From Erinaceus europaeus (lineage: Eukaryota > Chordata > Mammalia > Eulipotyphla > Erinaceidae), in assembly GCF_950295315.1 (NCBI RefSeq), contig NC_080164.1:112178447-112242446 (forward strand): 64,000 nt of DNA. The letters are read 5' to 3'. How positions within the stretch are numbered: position 1 is the first letter of the stretch; the number at the start of each line of letters is the position of its first letter. Of the stretch, positions 32,441 to 42,546 are shown piece after piece. The position numbers and the translations under genes were made by a program. Below the pieces are notes generated by a model that worked only from the letters and a program-made list of their open reading frames with translations, was not told the origin of the DNA and searched no databases.

Positions 32441-33080
32441 TTCATGCAATTCTTAAAAGAATATCTGACTGTGTGTAGGAGAGAAATAGGGACAAAATAC
32501 TTTTCTATGTTGCTTATAATCATTAACTAATTCATTATCATTTTAGCTATCATAATATGAACAAATTTTTAGATTTGGTCCAAGAGTATTTCAGAAGCTT
32601 CATAGTTCAGAATGATAAGTCATATAGAAAAATCTTTATTTTTTCTCCTGTGTCTCCTTGAACTAGTAAGTTTTCCACACACTGAACCAGAAACTGAGAG
32701 AATAGGGACATTAAACTTGGGCAATGGGTAGACAAGGACTCAGAAGCATATTTTCTCCATTTAATGGTAAGTGGATTTCTACCACTTCAGTGAATAGTTT
32801 ATTTAAAAACAAAGATGATTTCATGCAATGACTGTATTAAAGCCAGTACAAGCATAAAAGACATGAGACCTTCTCTTACTAAATGTCTAAGAACTTTCTT
32901 CCATTCATATTCAGAGATGAACGTATTCTCTTTTAGAATAATGAGCTAGGTGCATACTTTTATAAAAGCCAGTCTTTTCATTATTAAGTGATAGAAGCCA
33001 GGCTAAGAAAGGTTCATCTTGTATTATTCCCACTATATAACATTCTAAAAGAGACAACTATGGCAATAGGAAAGCTCAGT
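32441..33080. other. Non-repetitive AT-rich stretch
   Basis: Nothing recognised. Confidence 0.45.
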
Positions 33081-33084
33081 GATA

Positions 33085-34150
33085 GGGGTAGCAGAGTATG
33101 TTTGCTCAGCCTCCCTTTGGAGAGTGGGGCAGTTTCTACCACTGTTATTCTACATTGAGAGCAAGGTCCTATAGAGGCCAACAGAGGGTTTATGGTGTTG
33201 TTCCTGATGGAAATGACTAGTGATGGTGGAGAGAGGGATCTGTTAGAGGTCTAGGCCCATTATATCTATGTGGGATTCCAAGGATTCCCTTACTAGGCGC
33301 TGGATGATGGGAAGGCCTCATAGTGACCAAAAGGGTCATCATTTAAAGTATGCCAGTCTCTTGTCCTTATCTAGCTTTTGTATTCCTTACTTTATCTGAA
33401 AGGATTAGACTTAGAGTGATTAAGGGAAGTGAAATAGGAAGTAGGTGAGGAAGATATCAAGGTCTAATAAGAAAATATTTTATTAAAACTTCATGGTGTC
33501 TGTTTTAGGTCTTTCTACCTGCTTGCTGTACTTTTTGAGTCATAGTAGATCACTGACACTTTCATTTTAAAATAGATTTTTCCCCTATCTTATGGACACA
33601 TGTGTCAATGTACCCTATCTCATGAGCCCTGGTCTATATCTAGGTTCTGTGGCTTTGTTAGAAGTGCACCACCCAAAATGGACTTAAGGAGTCCTATGAG
33701 ATAGGAAAGGTTTCAACAGGGTAATGGAGCTGAAGGACTGACATTCCATACCTGCTGTCTGTGGACACAAACCCAAGTGAAACATGTCGAGGTGACACTG
33801 GTTGCTTTGATTTGGCTGACATAAGCAAATGCAGTATCAAATGGTATGGATCAAGATGGATCATCCTGCCCTGTCACTTGAAGCATGAAAGAAAATGAAT
33901 AAAGTCCCAGAGGTTCCAGGACTGGGAGGAATACTGGTTTTATAGAGAATGAGGAATGTTCTTTGCTGTTTTAGAGTTTAAGAACTCAAAAGATAATTAT
34001 TATTATGACCAAGTTATTTGGGAATTAAGTTTACTTTGAAAATCCCATGGTAAGGATTTACTGTTCCATACAAGGCCTCACCATGATTTATGTCATTTAA
34101 TGCAATTTATAAATAACTGTATCTTATATCCTGACAAGACCGGTTGCTTC
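33085..34150 (-). repeat. Rep2k, inverted 5' segment
   Basis: It matches the upstream part of Rep2k on the minus strand; compare 33600-33850 with 3110-3340. Its outer end (33085) corresponds to about position 19225 of the plus-strand copy. The next segment begins, in plus orientation, at the equivalent of about 19500. Confidence 0.8.
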
Positions 34151-34154
34151 TGGT

Positions 34155-34951
34155 TTCCCTAGTCATGTTATGTGTGGGACTCAGACAAAAATTAGTAAAG
34201 TCATGGGTCCCTTAGAATATACCTAAGAGGGGGTCGGGTGGTAGCACAGCAGGTTAAACGCACATGGTACCAAGTGCAAGGACCACTGTAAGGATCTCGG
34301 TTCAAGCCCCTAGCTCCCCACCTGTAAGGGGGTCGGTCGCTTCACAAACAGTCAAGCAGGTCTGCGGGTGTCTATCTTTCTCTCCCCCTTTCTGTCTCCC
34401 TTCCTCTCTAGATTTCTCTCTATCCTATCCAACAGCAATGACATCAATAACAACAACATTAATAACCACAACAAGAAAAAGCAATAAGGGCAAAAAAAAA
34501 AAAAAAAAAGGAAAAAAAGAGGAGTGGATTAATAGTGCAGGCACTTAGCTCTAGTAATAACCCTGGAGACAAAAAAAAAAAAAGCTTTAAAAATGAAAAT
34601 GAATATACCTAAGATAGACTTCCTAACTTCTTCCAACACAAAGACCCCAAATCTCATCTGCTATATTTTTACCATTAGGTTCCTGATTATCAAACATTTT
34701 TTTCTGCTTTATATCTTAATATTTTTCAGCCACCAAGTTGCAGATGCAACCATGAAAGCAACCTGACTTTCTTGGGCAGACAACCTCACCAGAGCCCTAC
34801 CCCAATTGGGAAAGATAGAAACAGGTTTGTAGTATGGATCAATCTGTCAACACCCATGTCTAGCACAGAAGAAATTATAGAAGCCAGACTTCCCACCTTC
34901 TGCACCTCATAAAGAATTTTGATCCATACTCCCAGAGGGATAAAGACTAGG
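34155..34951 (+). repeat. Rep2k, 3' segment in normal orientation (part 1)
   Basis: It starts 'gtgtgggactcagacaaaa' and continues through 'ggatcaatctgtcaacaccc'. A SINE-A+ (34229-34600) and a second Rep2k (34952-36126) are nested in it; it resumes at 36127. Confidence 0.8.
34229..34600 (+). repeat. SINE-A+ (extended), with 14-bp target duplication
   Basis: 'gggtcgggtggtagcacagc' (A box), 'tctcggttcaagccccta' (B box), a CT tract, 'cataataacaacaac'-type text, then the extension 'ctagtaataaccctggagac' and A13. Flanked by 'gaatatacctaaga' at 34215-34228 and 34601-34614. Confidence 0.9.
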
Positions 34952-36126
34952 AACACTCCCTCCTTTCACTACTACTGGTCGCTTCCATAAGGAACAACAT
35001 CTTGTGGGCCCTCCCAGAACCTTGGCTCTACCATAAAGTAATGACAGTAGGGATAGCCCCAGTCTCTGAAGGAAGGCTGGGTGTATCCTGCCCTGCCACT
35101 TGAAAAAGACTGGTCTTGAAATGAGTACAGCCTGCAGTGTTCCTCAGATGTGACCATAAGCTATAAGCTCAGACCAGTAGGGATTTAGAGGTTGCACAGG
35201 CTCTGGCTCTAAATATAAATATGTATGTACATATGGGCCCTAGAGCAGGTGGATGGAGGTAAATAGTTAATTTTAGTCACAGAATTTGTTTTTATAAGAA
35301 TGGGAGCTACTCCCTACCCTAATCCAACTTTCTAGCCCTTTTCTCTACTCTGACACCATTCTCTCCAACAATATTCTCATCTAACCTCAGGCTAGCTACC
35401 AAACTCAAGCAAAGATACTGTAGTTGTATGCCCCCAGGAACAAGCCTAAAATGGTTTCTCCTAGCTTTCTTCTACCCTAAAATCCCTAATCTCATCTGCT
35501 CTAATCCTACTTTTTAGTTCCTGTTCATTAACCATCTTGTCTCAGTTTAGGTCATTTCACCTTCCAGACACCAAGTTACAGATGGTACCATGACTCCTCC
35601 CCAACTTCTCTGGGAAGATGATCTTACCAATGTGTCCTGCAACCTCACATTTCCAGAGCTCTGGTCCACTAGGGAAAGACATAAATAGGTTAGGATTATG
35701 GACAGACCTGTCAATGCCATGCTCAATAGAGAAGCAGCTACAGAATCCAGAACTCCTACTTTCTTCTCTCTATAAACAACCGTGATCCATAATCGCACTG
35801 AGGGAAAAGTGACATGATGAAGATAAGAGGACTCTGCACTCCAGCTCCATCAGCACCAAGAGAAAGAAAAGGAAAAGGAGGTAGCTAAGATGCTATGAGT
35901 GGCTTAGAGGGGAAGAGAGGATTGAATCAGGAAAGAAAGGGGCAACCATATATAAATGTGGACAGATAATTGTAGAGATGGTTGGCCCATGTCTACAATC
36001 TTAGGGGAACTGTGGTGGATTGCAGTGGGGAGAGTGAAGATTCAGAACTCTGGTGGTGGGAATGGTGTGGATTCAAACCCCTGTCAACATGTAATTCTAT
36101 AATAAAAAATATTTTTTAAAATTTAA
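34952..36126 (+). repeat. Rep2k, second subfamily, nested in the previous copy
   Basis: It starts near 'actggtcgcttccataagg' (matching about 19095 of the reference copy) and ends 'catgtaattctataataaa' with an A-rich tail. The direct repeat 'aaagactagg' at 34942-34951 and 36127-36136 marks the insertion. Confidence 0.8.
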
Positions 36127-36249
36127 AAAGACTAGGGACTCTTCCAGTGGGAGGGTGGTATGGAACTCTAATGGTTGGAATTGTGTGAAATTGTACTCCT
36201 CTTATCCCACAATCTTGTTTATCATTATTAAATCACTAATAAAAAAAAG
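36127..36249 (+). repeat. Rep2k, 3' segment (part 2) of the interrupted copy
   Basis: It continues the reference order after 'gagggataaagactagg': 'ggagggtggtatggaactc', 'gaaattgtactcctctt' and 'aaatcactaataaaaaaaa'. Confidence 0.75.
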
Positions 36250-36256
36250 ACACATA

Positions 36257-36512
36257 GAGGAAACTGGGCACTTGTGCTCCTGGTTAAGCACACATATCTA
36301 TGTGCAAGGATCTGGGTTCAAGTCCCTACTCCCCACCTGTATGTTTCTATCTTTCTAGCTCCCTCTATCTCCCTCTCAATTCCTTTGTCTTTTCAAGAAT
36401 GAAAATAGAAAGGAAAAAAAGGAAAAAGGAAAAGTGGCTGCTAGGAGTGGTAGATTTGTAGTATTGGCACTGAGCCCCAGTGTTAACTATGGTGACAAAA
36501 AAAGAAATAAAT
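36257..36512 (+). repeat. SINE-B with 3' extension
   Basis: 'ctcctggttaagcacacat', 'gggttcaagtccctactcc', then 'ggctgctaggagtggtag' and 'gttaactatggtgac' from the extension module. Confidence 0.7.
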
Positions 36513-36535
36513 GAAAAAGAAAATAATTCATTAGT

Positions 36536-36628
36536 GGGGTCAGATGAAGTGCACCTGGTTGAACACACACATTATCATGAGCAATGACCCAGGCTCAAGA
36601 TCCAGCTCCTCAGCTGCAGAGGAGGTAC
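36536..36628 (+). repeat. SINE-B 5' part
   Basis: 'ggggtcagatgaagtgcacc', 'acattatcatgagcaatgac' and 'ctcagctgcagagg'; the 3' part is absent. Confidence 0.6.
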
Positions 36629-36849
36629 ACTGAAAAAATAATATATGCTCTTTAAGTCCTGCAGGGAAGAGAAATGGAGAGAATGTTTCATATGAGAGAG
36701 AAGTCCAGACAGCACCCAGTCATGTGTGATTCTGACTCTAGGACTGGGCATCCAGGGCAGCCACCATGTGACTGTGTGGAACACTTCCCACTCCACAGTT
36801 ATGACCAGTGGTGACAAGACTAAGAAAAACCCAAAGAAGGTCTGCAAGA

Positions 36850-36948
36850 AAGCATCATAGTGATGCAGAAAGGCTTCAGTGCCAGAGGCTCTGAGGCCAT
36901 AAGTTCAATCCCTAGCACCACCAGAGAAGCAGCCAGAGTTGTGCAGGG
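36850..36948 (+). repeat. SINE-C
   Basis: 'gcatcatagtgatgcagaaa', 'gttcaatccctagcacc' and 'gccagagttgtgcagg'. Confidence 0.6.
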
Positions 36949-37559
36949 GTTGGTAAAGGGAGGGAAGATAGGAGGGTGGGTCCAAAGGGACTTCCTGCCC
37001 TTCCATGGTTAGAACACTCGTTGCCAATCAAAGGAACACTTTCAATTATACCTTGGAAAATACCAATGTGCACATTGGGGACATGCCTGCCCAGCTGCCC
37101 AGCTGCTCTAGAGGTTATTATCCCTGGGGATTACCTCTTTTACTTCTACTTTGCTGTTTCTTCTGGAATATACCAAGTTGGAGAAGTCATTCAAAATATT
37201 TTCTTCTAGGAAACAACACTGATTACTTGCTTTGAATGTTCCTAAAATGTTCCAGAGTGTTCTTTTCCTTAAAGCACTGAGCAACAGTAGCATATAACCA
37301 GCAGCAGTAGCTTATTACAGTAGCCTGGAAAAAGATATAGTAACTCAAAACTAATCTCTGGGAGGGAGGAAGGAAAGGAAGAAAGGAGTGAGGAAGGAGC
37401 CAGCACACTCCATGACTATCTAGCCAGTTTTAAAGATGACTATTCATCTACCTACCCAGAGAATTCTAGACTAGGGAAGCACATCTTACACAATGTCGTG
37501 GAAAGATTCAGCACTTAACTACATGTGCCATGAACTCACCTCTCCTCAGGAGCCAATAG
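36949..37559. other. Non-repetitive stretch
   Basis: Nothing recognised; several 60-77 codon frames overlap on both strands without motifs. Confidence 0.4.

Positions 37560-37602
<43 letters not shown>
37560..37602. repeat. (CA)n microsatellite
   Basis: About 21 uninterrupted CA units, ending 26 bp before the provirus. Confidence 0.98.
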
Positions 37603-37604
<2 letters not shown>

Positions 37605-37622
37605 GGGGGAATCACAGCTGAC

Positions 37623-37628
37623 CGTATG
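37623..37628. repeat. Provirus target duplication, left copy
   Basis: 'cgtatg', identical to 40084-40089. Confidence 0.9.
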
Positions 37629-38008
37629 TGTCGGTCAAAGTTCATGGCGCCAGTATGCCAGGCTAGCTTTGCGGCGGTAGACAGATGACCAGGGACACAA
37701 GGCTGAGCATAGAAGCTATATTTCTTTATTCACGAGCAAATGATTCAAAAAACTAATCTAATCTAATCACCACACGAATCTGTCCTGTATCTTTCTCCTC
37801 CAGCAGCAACATCAGGAACTCAGGAAGTATGTATGATAGGGGGCGGGGAGAAGCAAGAAGCGTGAAAAGACAAGGATTAAACCAAAATCTCTCTGAGGCA
37901 GGGGGAGTGAGACCAAACCAATGTAATAGAATGACCATGTAAACAGATCACAACGTCAAGCAATGTAACAGAAGAGATCCCAGAAGCAGAACTAGAAGAA
38001 TACCAACA
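37629..38008 (-). repeat. 3' LTR of the provirus
   Basis: 380 bp, TG...CA ends on the minus strand. The antisense polyadenylation signal 'tttatt' is at 37725-37730. A chance frame (37753-37938) lies in it; the matching frame occurs in the other LTR at 39828-40076. Confidence 0.92.
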
Positions 38009-38026
38009 GTTCCCCCTTTTCTTTTT
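38009..38026 (-). promoter_or_regulatory. Polypurine tract
   Basis: The minus strand reads 'aaaaagaaaagggggaac' immediately 5' of the 3' LTR, the expected plus-strand primer position. Confidence 0.88.
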
Positions 38027-38174
38027 AACTAATTGACCATAGTATCAGGAGTGTGGGGTGAACAGAAACCTATATCGTAGAGGCATTTTCAAAAAAGAAA
38101 CTGGCACAAATATGGAGGAACAAGTAAACAAGCAACAAGAACCAGTGTGATGCCAAGGGAAGGCCTGAGGGGGG

Positions 38175-38277
38175 CGTTTCTTGCCTCTGTGGGCAAGGCT
38201 TTATCAAGCTAAAGGACATTTTCTTGCCTCTGTGGGCTTCTCTTGTCTCTACGGGTGTTTCCTACCTCTGTGGGCAT
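38175..38277 (-). repeat. Degenerate ~20-bp repeats in the provirus interior
   Basis: Four plus-strand units related to 'ttcttgcctctgtgggc' at 38179-38194, 38221-38237, 38238-38255 and 38256-38274. The last three are in tandem; the first is spaced by an extra unit length. Confidence 0.8.
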
Positions 38278-38710
38278 TACCTAGCATGGAGGGAGGGTAT
38301 ACCCTATAGAGTCCCAAGGCAGCTTGCTGCAGTCAGTCTTTGAGAAACCCAGCAGCATAAAGGGAAGCTACGGTAGTTTTGTGCAAAGTGTCCAAGAGGT
38401 GTACCAATGAGTCTGATAGAAGTGCCAGTATAACGCAGATGTCCACAGAAGAATGCCAGGGGGTGGAACGTTGTATGACGAAGGTCAGCCGCTGGAATTC
38501 CACTTTTCTGTAGAGAACTTGACAGCTGTAATTTAGTTAGTATGAAACAAAACTTGTAGCAGGTTAAAAGTTTACCACAATTGATAGCTCGATGATTACA
38601 ATTGGTTTAAGTATCTTTATAAATTTGGAAGGTCTTTCTCGTTTCATTTTAAGGCTGCTTAACTAATTTAAGCGCAATAAAATGTGGTGAGGCAAAGAAC
38701 CACTGCTATA

Positions 38711-38757
38711 GCCTCAGGCATGAGAATCATTAGCATAACCATTGTGCAATCCATCAT
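38711..38757 (-). repeat. SINE-C-like fragment in the provirus interior
   Basis: 'cctcaggcatgagaatcatt' and 'gcataaccattgtgcaatcc' are antisense SINE-C head text; only about 47 bp are recognisable. Confidence 0.5.
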
Positions 38758-39150
38758 TCCTAGTTGAGAAGGTATTTGAGAGCTTCACATATCAACAACA
38801 ACAACGTCTTTTTTTTTTTACCCTTTGTTACACCCATACAAGATGGAGACACACCCTAGGTGTGTGCAGGTTTTTTAGACCAACTTAGTTAAAATATATT
38901 GATTTTTAACTACTTTTTACCTCAGACTTTAAATGTACGTTAATTTTACCTTTATGAGAATTATGATGAAAACCTTTTTAATTTAACTTTGCTTGGTAAG
39001 AATTAAGCCTTAAATTTTACATTTTTAACCTTAAAGTTAATGTTTACCAAACCTCAGAAACACACATAAGCATGATCTTCAATACACAAAGAGAAAAACT
39101 TTTGTTACGAAGGCATGTTATTTTAAACATGAGTTTAGATCTATACTGTC

Positions 39151-39560
39151 TTAGCCATTCTGGGGGTGCGCCATCTGGACATGGCCTCCCACGCAGCTCC
39201 ACTTCCAGGAATTGTAGATTGCCATCACTGCACGGATCTCTGCGTATTCTAGCTCCTCTGCCTTCAGAGCCAAGCTGGGGATCTCGGCCAGGGGCCCAGT
39301 GCCGGCAGGGAGCCCGCAGTCTTTGGGTGGTCTGGGATCTGCCCAGACTTCATAACAGGAGGGCGGGCAGGCCGGCCATGCAGAAGGCGCGGGCCAAGGT
39401 GCCCCACGGTGGCAGCCAGGATGGGCTACAGCCCTGCCCGCCCCACTCCAGCAGCAGCAGCGCATTTCCGAGACCCGCCCCTCGCCCCGCAGCGGTGACC
39501 AGGCTCCTGCAGGCAGGCTTCGGGTGGAAACCAGAGTGTGGCCCAGAGTGAAATGTTCCA
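39151..39560 (-). other. CpG- and GC-rich block in the provirus interior, unidentified open frame
   Basis: This block is much richer in G+C and CpG than anything else in the window. On the minus strand it lies 130-540 bp downstream of the primer-binding site, where leader or gag sequence would be expected. A minus-strand frame of 104 codons (39151-39465) and a plus-strand frame of 159 codons (39072-39551) overlap. Neither shows a zinc knuckle, protease or other retroviral motif. Open frames on both strands are expected in GC-rich DNA, so coding capacity is unproven. Confidence 0.6.
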
Positions 39561-39685
39561 GAAACAGAGAAACAGTTTCATGAAGAAAAGGCAGAGGCCT
39601 TTGGAGACCTTTTCACAACAGAAAAGCAGCCCAAAGTGGATAGGTAGCCAAACGTCTTTATTTATCTGGTGGATGGGCAGGTCAC

Positions 39686-39704
39686 GCCCCACGTTGTGGC
39701 GCCA
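39686..39704 (-). promoter_or_regulatory. Primer-binding site, tRNA-Lys(1,2)-like
   Basis: The minus strand begins TGGCGCC and ends CAACGTGGGGC, two bases after the 5' LTR. It matches the tRNA-Lys(1,2) 3' end with one extra A in the middle. Confidence 0.85.
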
Positions 39705-39706
39705 TA

Positions 39707-40083
39707 TGTCGTTTTTGTTCATGGCGCCGTAGGCCAGGCTAGCTTTGCAGCGGGAGACAGAGACCAGTGACACACAGCTGAGCAGAGAAGCAGTATTTCT
39801 TTATTCACAAGCAAATGATTCAAAAAACTAATCTAATCTAATCACCACACAAATCTGTCCTGTATCTTTCTCCTCCAGCAGTAGCGTCAGGTACTCAGGA
39901 AGTATGTATGATAGGGAGCAGGGAGAAGAAAGAAGTGCGAAAAGACAAGGACTAAACCAAAATCTCTCTGAGGCAGGGGGAGTGAGACGAAACCAGTGTA
40001 AAAGAATGACCATGTAAATAGACCACAACGTCAAGCAATGTAACAGAAGAGATCCCAGAAGCAGAACTAGAATCATACCGACA
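39707..40083 (-). repeat. 5' LTR of the provirus
   Basis: 377 bp with TG...CA ends; polyadenylation signal on the minus strand at 39800-39805. It aligns with the 3' LTR along its full length, many differences being transitions. Confidence 0.92.
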
Positions 40084-40089
40084 CGTATG
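40084..40089. repeat. Provirus target duplication, right copy
   Basis: 'cgtatg', identical to 37623-37628. Confidence 0.9.
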
Positions 40090-40769
40090 TAACATTACTG
40101 CTGTCATTTCACAGGTCTAGCTTGTTTGCTTCCTATAGCTCACCATCTTCTGCCATGACACTTCTCATTTATTGACTGGGAATAAAGTGTCCTTTATAGG
40201 ATATTAAAAAGTACTCATTAACATTTATTTTTATCCACTTTCCTTAGTAAGACATATAGCATGATAATTATGTCACACTGAATACCCTAGCAAAGACATG
40301 CTTACTTCAAACAGAAATTATACCAGATGTCTGATCTTTCCAAAACCCAAAATCAAGTGCCTGATTAAAGCACTGCCCTAAAAATTGGAAGGTGCAGTCA
40401 GAGAAGTATTTGTGATTCAAAGACAGATTGGTTCCATTTATTAAAGTTGCCTGGGTCCCTTACAGTTACTGTCTTTCACTATAAAGTCAATAAGGCCCAC
40501 TTAAGTAGAAAACATTATCAGATGCAACTTCTGCTAAGGTACTAGAACACTTTTTGCTCATGTTCCAAGTTCATTTGAGTAAACACAAATCACTGAATTT
40601 CAGACTCATATGGACATGGGCAGTATTTTACTTTCAAATTGGGGGAAGAAAAACAAATAAAACAGCAAAAAATGCATTCCACAATAGGAGTGACTGCATC
40701 CTCACTGAGGTAACCAGCACTTCCTACCAGCTGCATACAGGGGGCCTGATCAGAGCAGATCAAACTATG
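40090..40769. other. Non-repetitive stretch
   Basis: Nothing recognised. Confidence 0.45.
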
Positions 40770-41053
40770 GGGGTTGGGTGGTGGTGCACGTAGTTAATTG
40801 CACACAAAACTAAGCACAAGGACCTACTCAAAGATCAGGGTTCAAGTCACTGGCTCTCCACCTGCAGAGGAAGCTTCATGAGCAGTGAAACAGGGAAACA
40901 GGTCTGCCAATATTTCTCTGTCTCACTCCCAGTCTATCTTCCCATTTTTTCTCTGTACTATCCAATAAAATGTGGGGAAAATGGTCAATAAGAGCAGTGG
41001 ATTCACAGTGCCAGCATTGAGCCCTAGGATAACTCTGGCGGCAAAAAAAAAAA
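40770..41053 (+). repeat. SINE-A+ (extended), diverged
   Basis: 'ggggttgggtggtggtgcac', 'cagggttcaagtcactgg', 'ctgtactatccaataaaat', then the extension 'gagcagtggattcacagtg' and 'ataactctggcggcaaaa'. Confidence 0.8.
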
Positions 41054-41069
41054 CGCAACCAAACTGCAC

Positions 41070-41320
41070 AGGCTCATTGAAACATCATCACACAATCCTC
41101 ACACATCTTGGCCTCTGCAACAATATCTGTGTCAGAACTGTTTTCAATGACAAAGACACAAAAAGAGCACATCCAGGAGAGAAAAGCATTGGATTCCAGG
41201 CTCACAGATGCAATGACTGTCAACAATGCAATGGAGCAACAGAAGCAGACAGGACCTGCATCAATCATCAGCATCTTGATAGCCAGAGTTGATCAATGCT
41301 TTGGGTAAGAAAAAACAAAA
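41070..41320. other. Unidentified segment with few stops on both strands
   Basis: It is open for 66 codons on the plus strand (41108-41308) and 66 on the minus strand (41074-41274). No family is recognised and no splice sites are convincing. It lies between a SINE-A+ and a short Rep2k end, so it may be a retroposed fragment. Confidence 0.3.
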
Positions 41321-41324
41321 AGGG

Positions 41325-41400
41325 ACTGAATATGGAGCTCTCGGGGGTGGGCAATGTGTGGGAATATACCCCTCTTATCCTATGATCTTGACAATGTTTC
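41325..41400 (+). repeat. Rep2k 3' end fragment
   Basis: 'gggggtgggcaatgtgtggg', 'acccctcttatcctatgatc' and 'ttgacaatgtttcc' match the terminal 75 bp. Confidence 0.65.
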
Positions 41401-41596
41401 CACGAGACCCAAGTTCAAGTCTCCAGTCCCCATAAGCAAGGGAAAGTCTCCTGAGTAGTGGACCAGTGCTGCAGGTGTCCCTCTGTCTCCTTCATGTGCC
41501 CTCCCTCCCTTTCTCTAGTCACTCACCTCTATGAATAAAGGAAAGAAAATGGCCACTGGGAGAAGTGGAGCACCAACCTTGGCAATAATCATCATG
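41401..41596 (+). repeat. SINE-B with extension, 5' truncated
   Basis: 'cccaagttcaagtctccagt', 'agtgctgcaggtgtccctc', then 'aatggccactgggagaag' and 'ccttggcaataatc'. Confidence 0.65.
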
Positions 41597-41672
41597 GAAG
41601 AAGGGAGAGAGGGAAGGAAGGAGAGAGGGAGGGAGGGAAGAAAGTATAGATGGGAGGGAGGGAGGGCATTGA
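41597..41672 (+). repeat. (GGGA/GGAA)n purine tract
   Basis: Near-pure purine, GGAGGGAAG-type units. Confidence 0.9.
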
Positions 41673-42332
41673 CAGATTTTGGTCTTCAACACCCAAATAT
41701 AATTTTCCACTGACTTAAGGCAGATAGTAATTGGAGGAGGTTTGTTCCGAGGAAATCTGAGGGGAGTAAAAGTCTTTGCATGTGAGTGACTACCTGCTAA
41801 GACCCACAGCATATTCCTTGAAGGGATGTCTCTAAGCCCAGAGCTGTAACTTGAGATGGGCATGAAGATTACTGGCCCAAGTAGAAGGTGCCACCACTGA
41901 TTAGGGACCAGGACATGAAGCCAGGAGCTCCCTTTATCCATCCTACAGGAAAAGCACTTTAAGATACAAGGGACAGGTCACCCAGAAAGGGGAATTGATG
42001 AGATTGTAGCCACTACTACTGTAGGTGGTATTTCCACTCAGACTGAAAAGATAGGCTGTCAAAGATCAACATCTCATCCCCTCTCTAGGCTATTTTCTCT
42101 TTTCTTGCAACTAAAGAAAAAGACTATGTATTTTTTTAAATGAACTGCTCTGTGAAGATGAGCATATGTTTACTATGTATTTCATATTCACAGACGATGT
42201 TCAGGATTTTGTCATGATTAAGGTGTGAATCTTAGCAGAGGCACGTCTTAGATGCCTGTTGGTAGAGTCTGTGCTGCAGCTCAGGTGTAAAAGCAGCTTT
42301 GCAACCTCTCTGCTCTCATTTTACTTTAATTT
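41673..42332. other. Non-repetitive stretch
   Basis: A 140-codon minus-strand frame (41519-41941) runs across here and the purine tract; low-complexity translation in part, no motif, taken as chance. Confidence 0.4.
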
Positions 42333-42546
42333 TTTTAAAAATTATCTTTATATATTTACTGGAGCCAGAAATCAAGAGGGAAGGGGGAGATAGAAAGGGA
42401 GAGAGACAGAGTGACACCTAGAAGTCCTGCTTCAAGACTCCCAAAATTTCCCCCCTGCAGGTAGGAATGGGAGGGGGGAAGCCTCAAATTTGGGTCCTTG
42501 CTCACTGTAACAACAGGCTCAATCAGGTGTGCGACCAGCTGGCCCC
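42333..42546 (-). repeat. SINE-B, antisense
   Basis: 'tatttactggagccagaaat', 'aatttcccccctgcaggtag' and 'gcgaccagctggcccc'. Confidence 0.75.

Larger units (their letters stand above)
37629..40083 (-). mobile_element. Endogenous retrovirus, class II-like, internally deleted
   Basis: A minus-strand provirus of 2,455 bp. Two LTRs, at 37629-38008 (3') and 39707-40083 (5'), flank 1,698 bp of internal sequence. Perfect 6-bp direct repeats 'cgtatg' at 37623-37628 and 40084-40089 are the target duplication. A primer-binding site resembling the tRNA-Lys(1,2) type follows the 5' LTR, and a polypurine tract precedes the 3' LTR. Six-bp duplications and lysine primers fit beta-like (ERVK/IAP-like) class II elements. 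The interior is far too short for gag-pro-pol-env, and I recognise no coding domain in it, so the element is defective. The LTRs are about nine-tenths identical, so the insertion is not recent. Confidence 0.92.

Noticed and set aside
39072..39551. Plus-strand open frame of 159 codons
   Set aside because: It is antisense to the provirus, sits in a GC-rich block where stops are rare on both strands, and has no recognisable domain.
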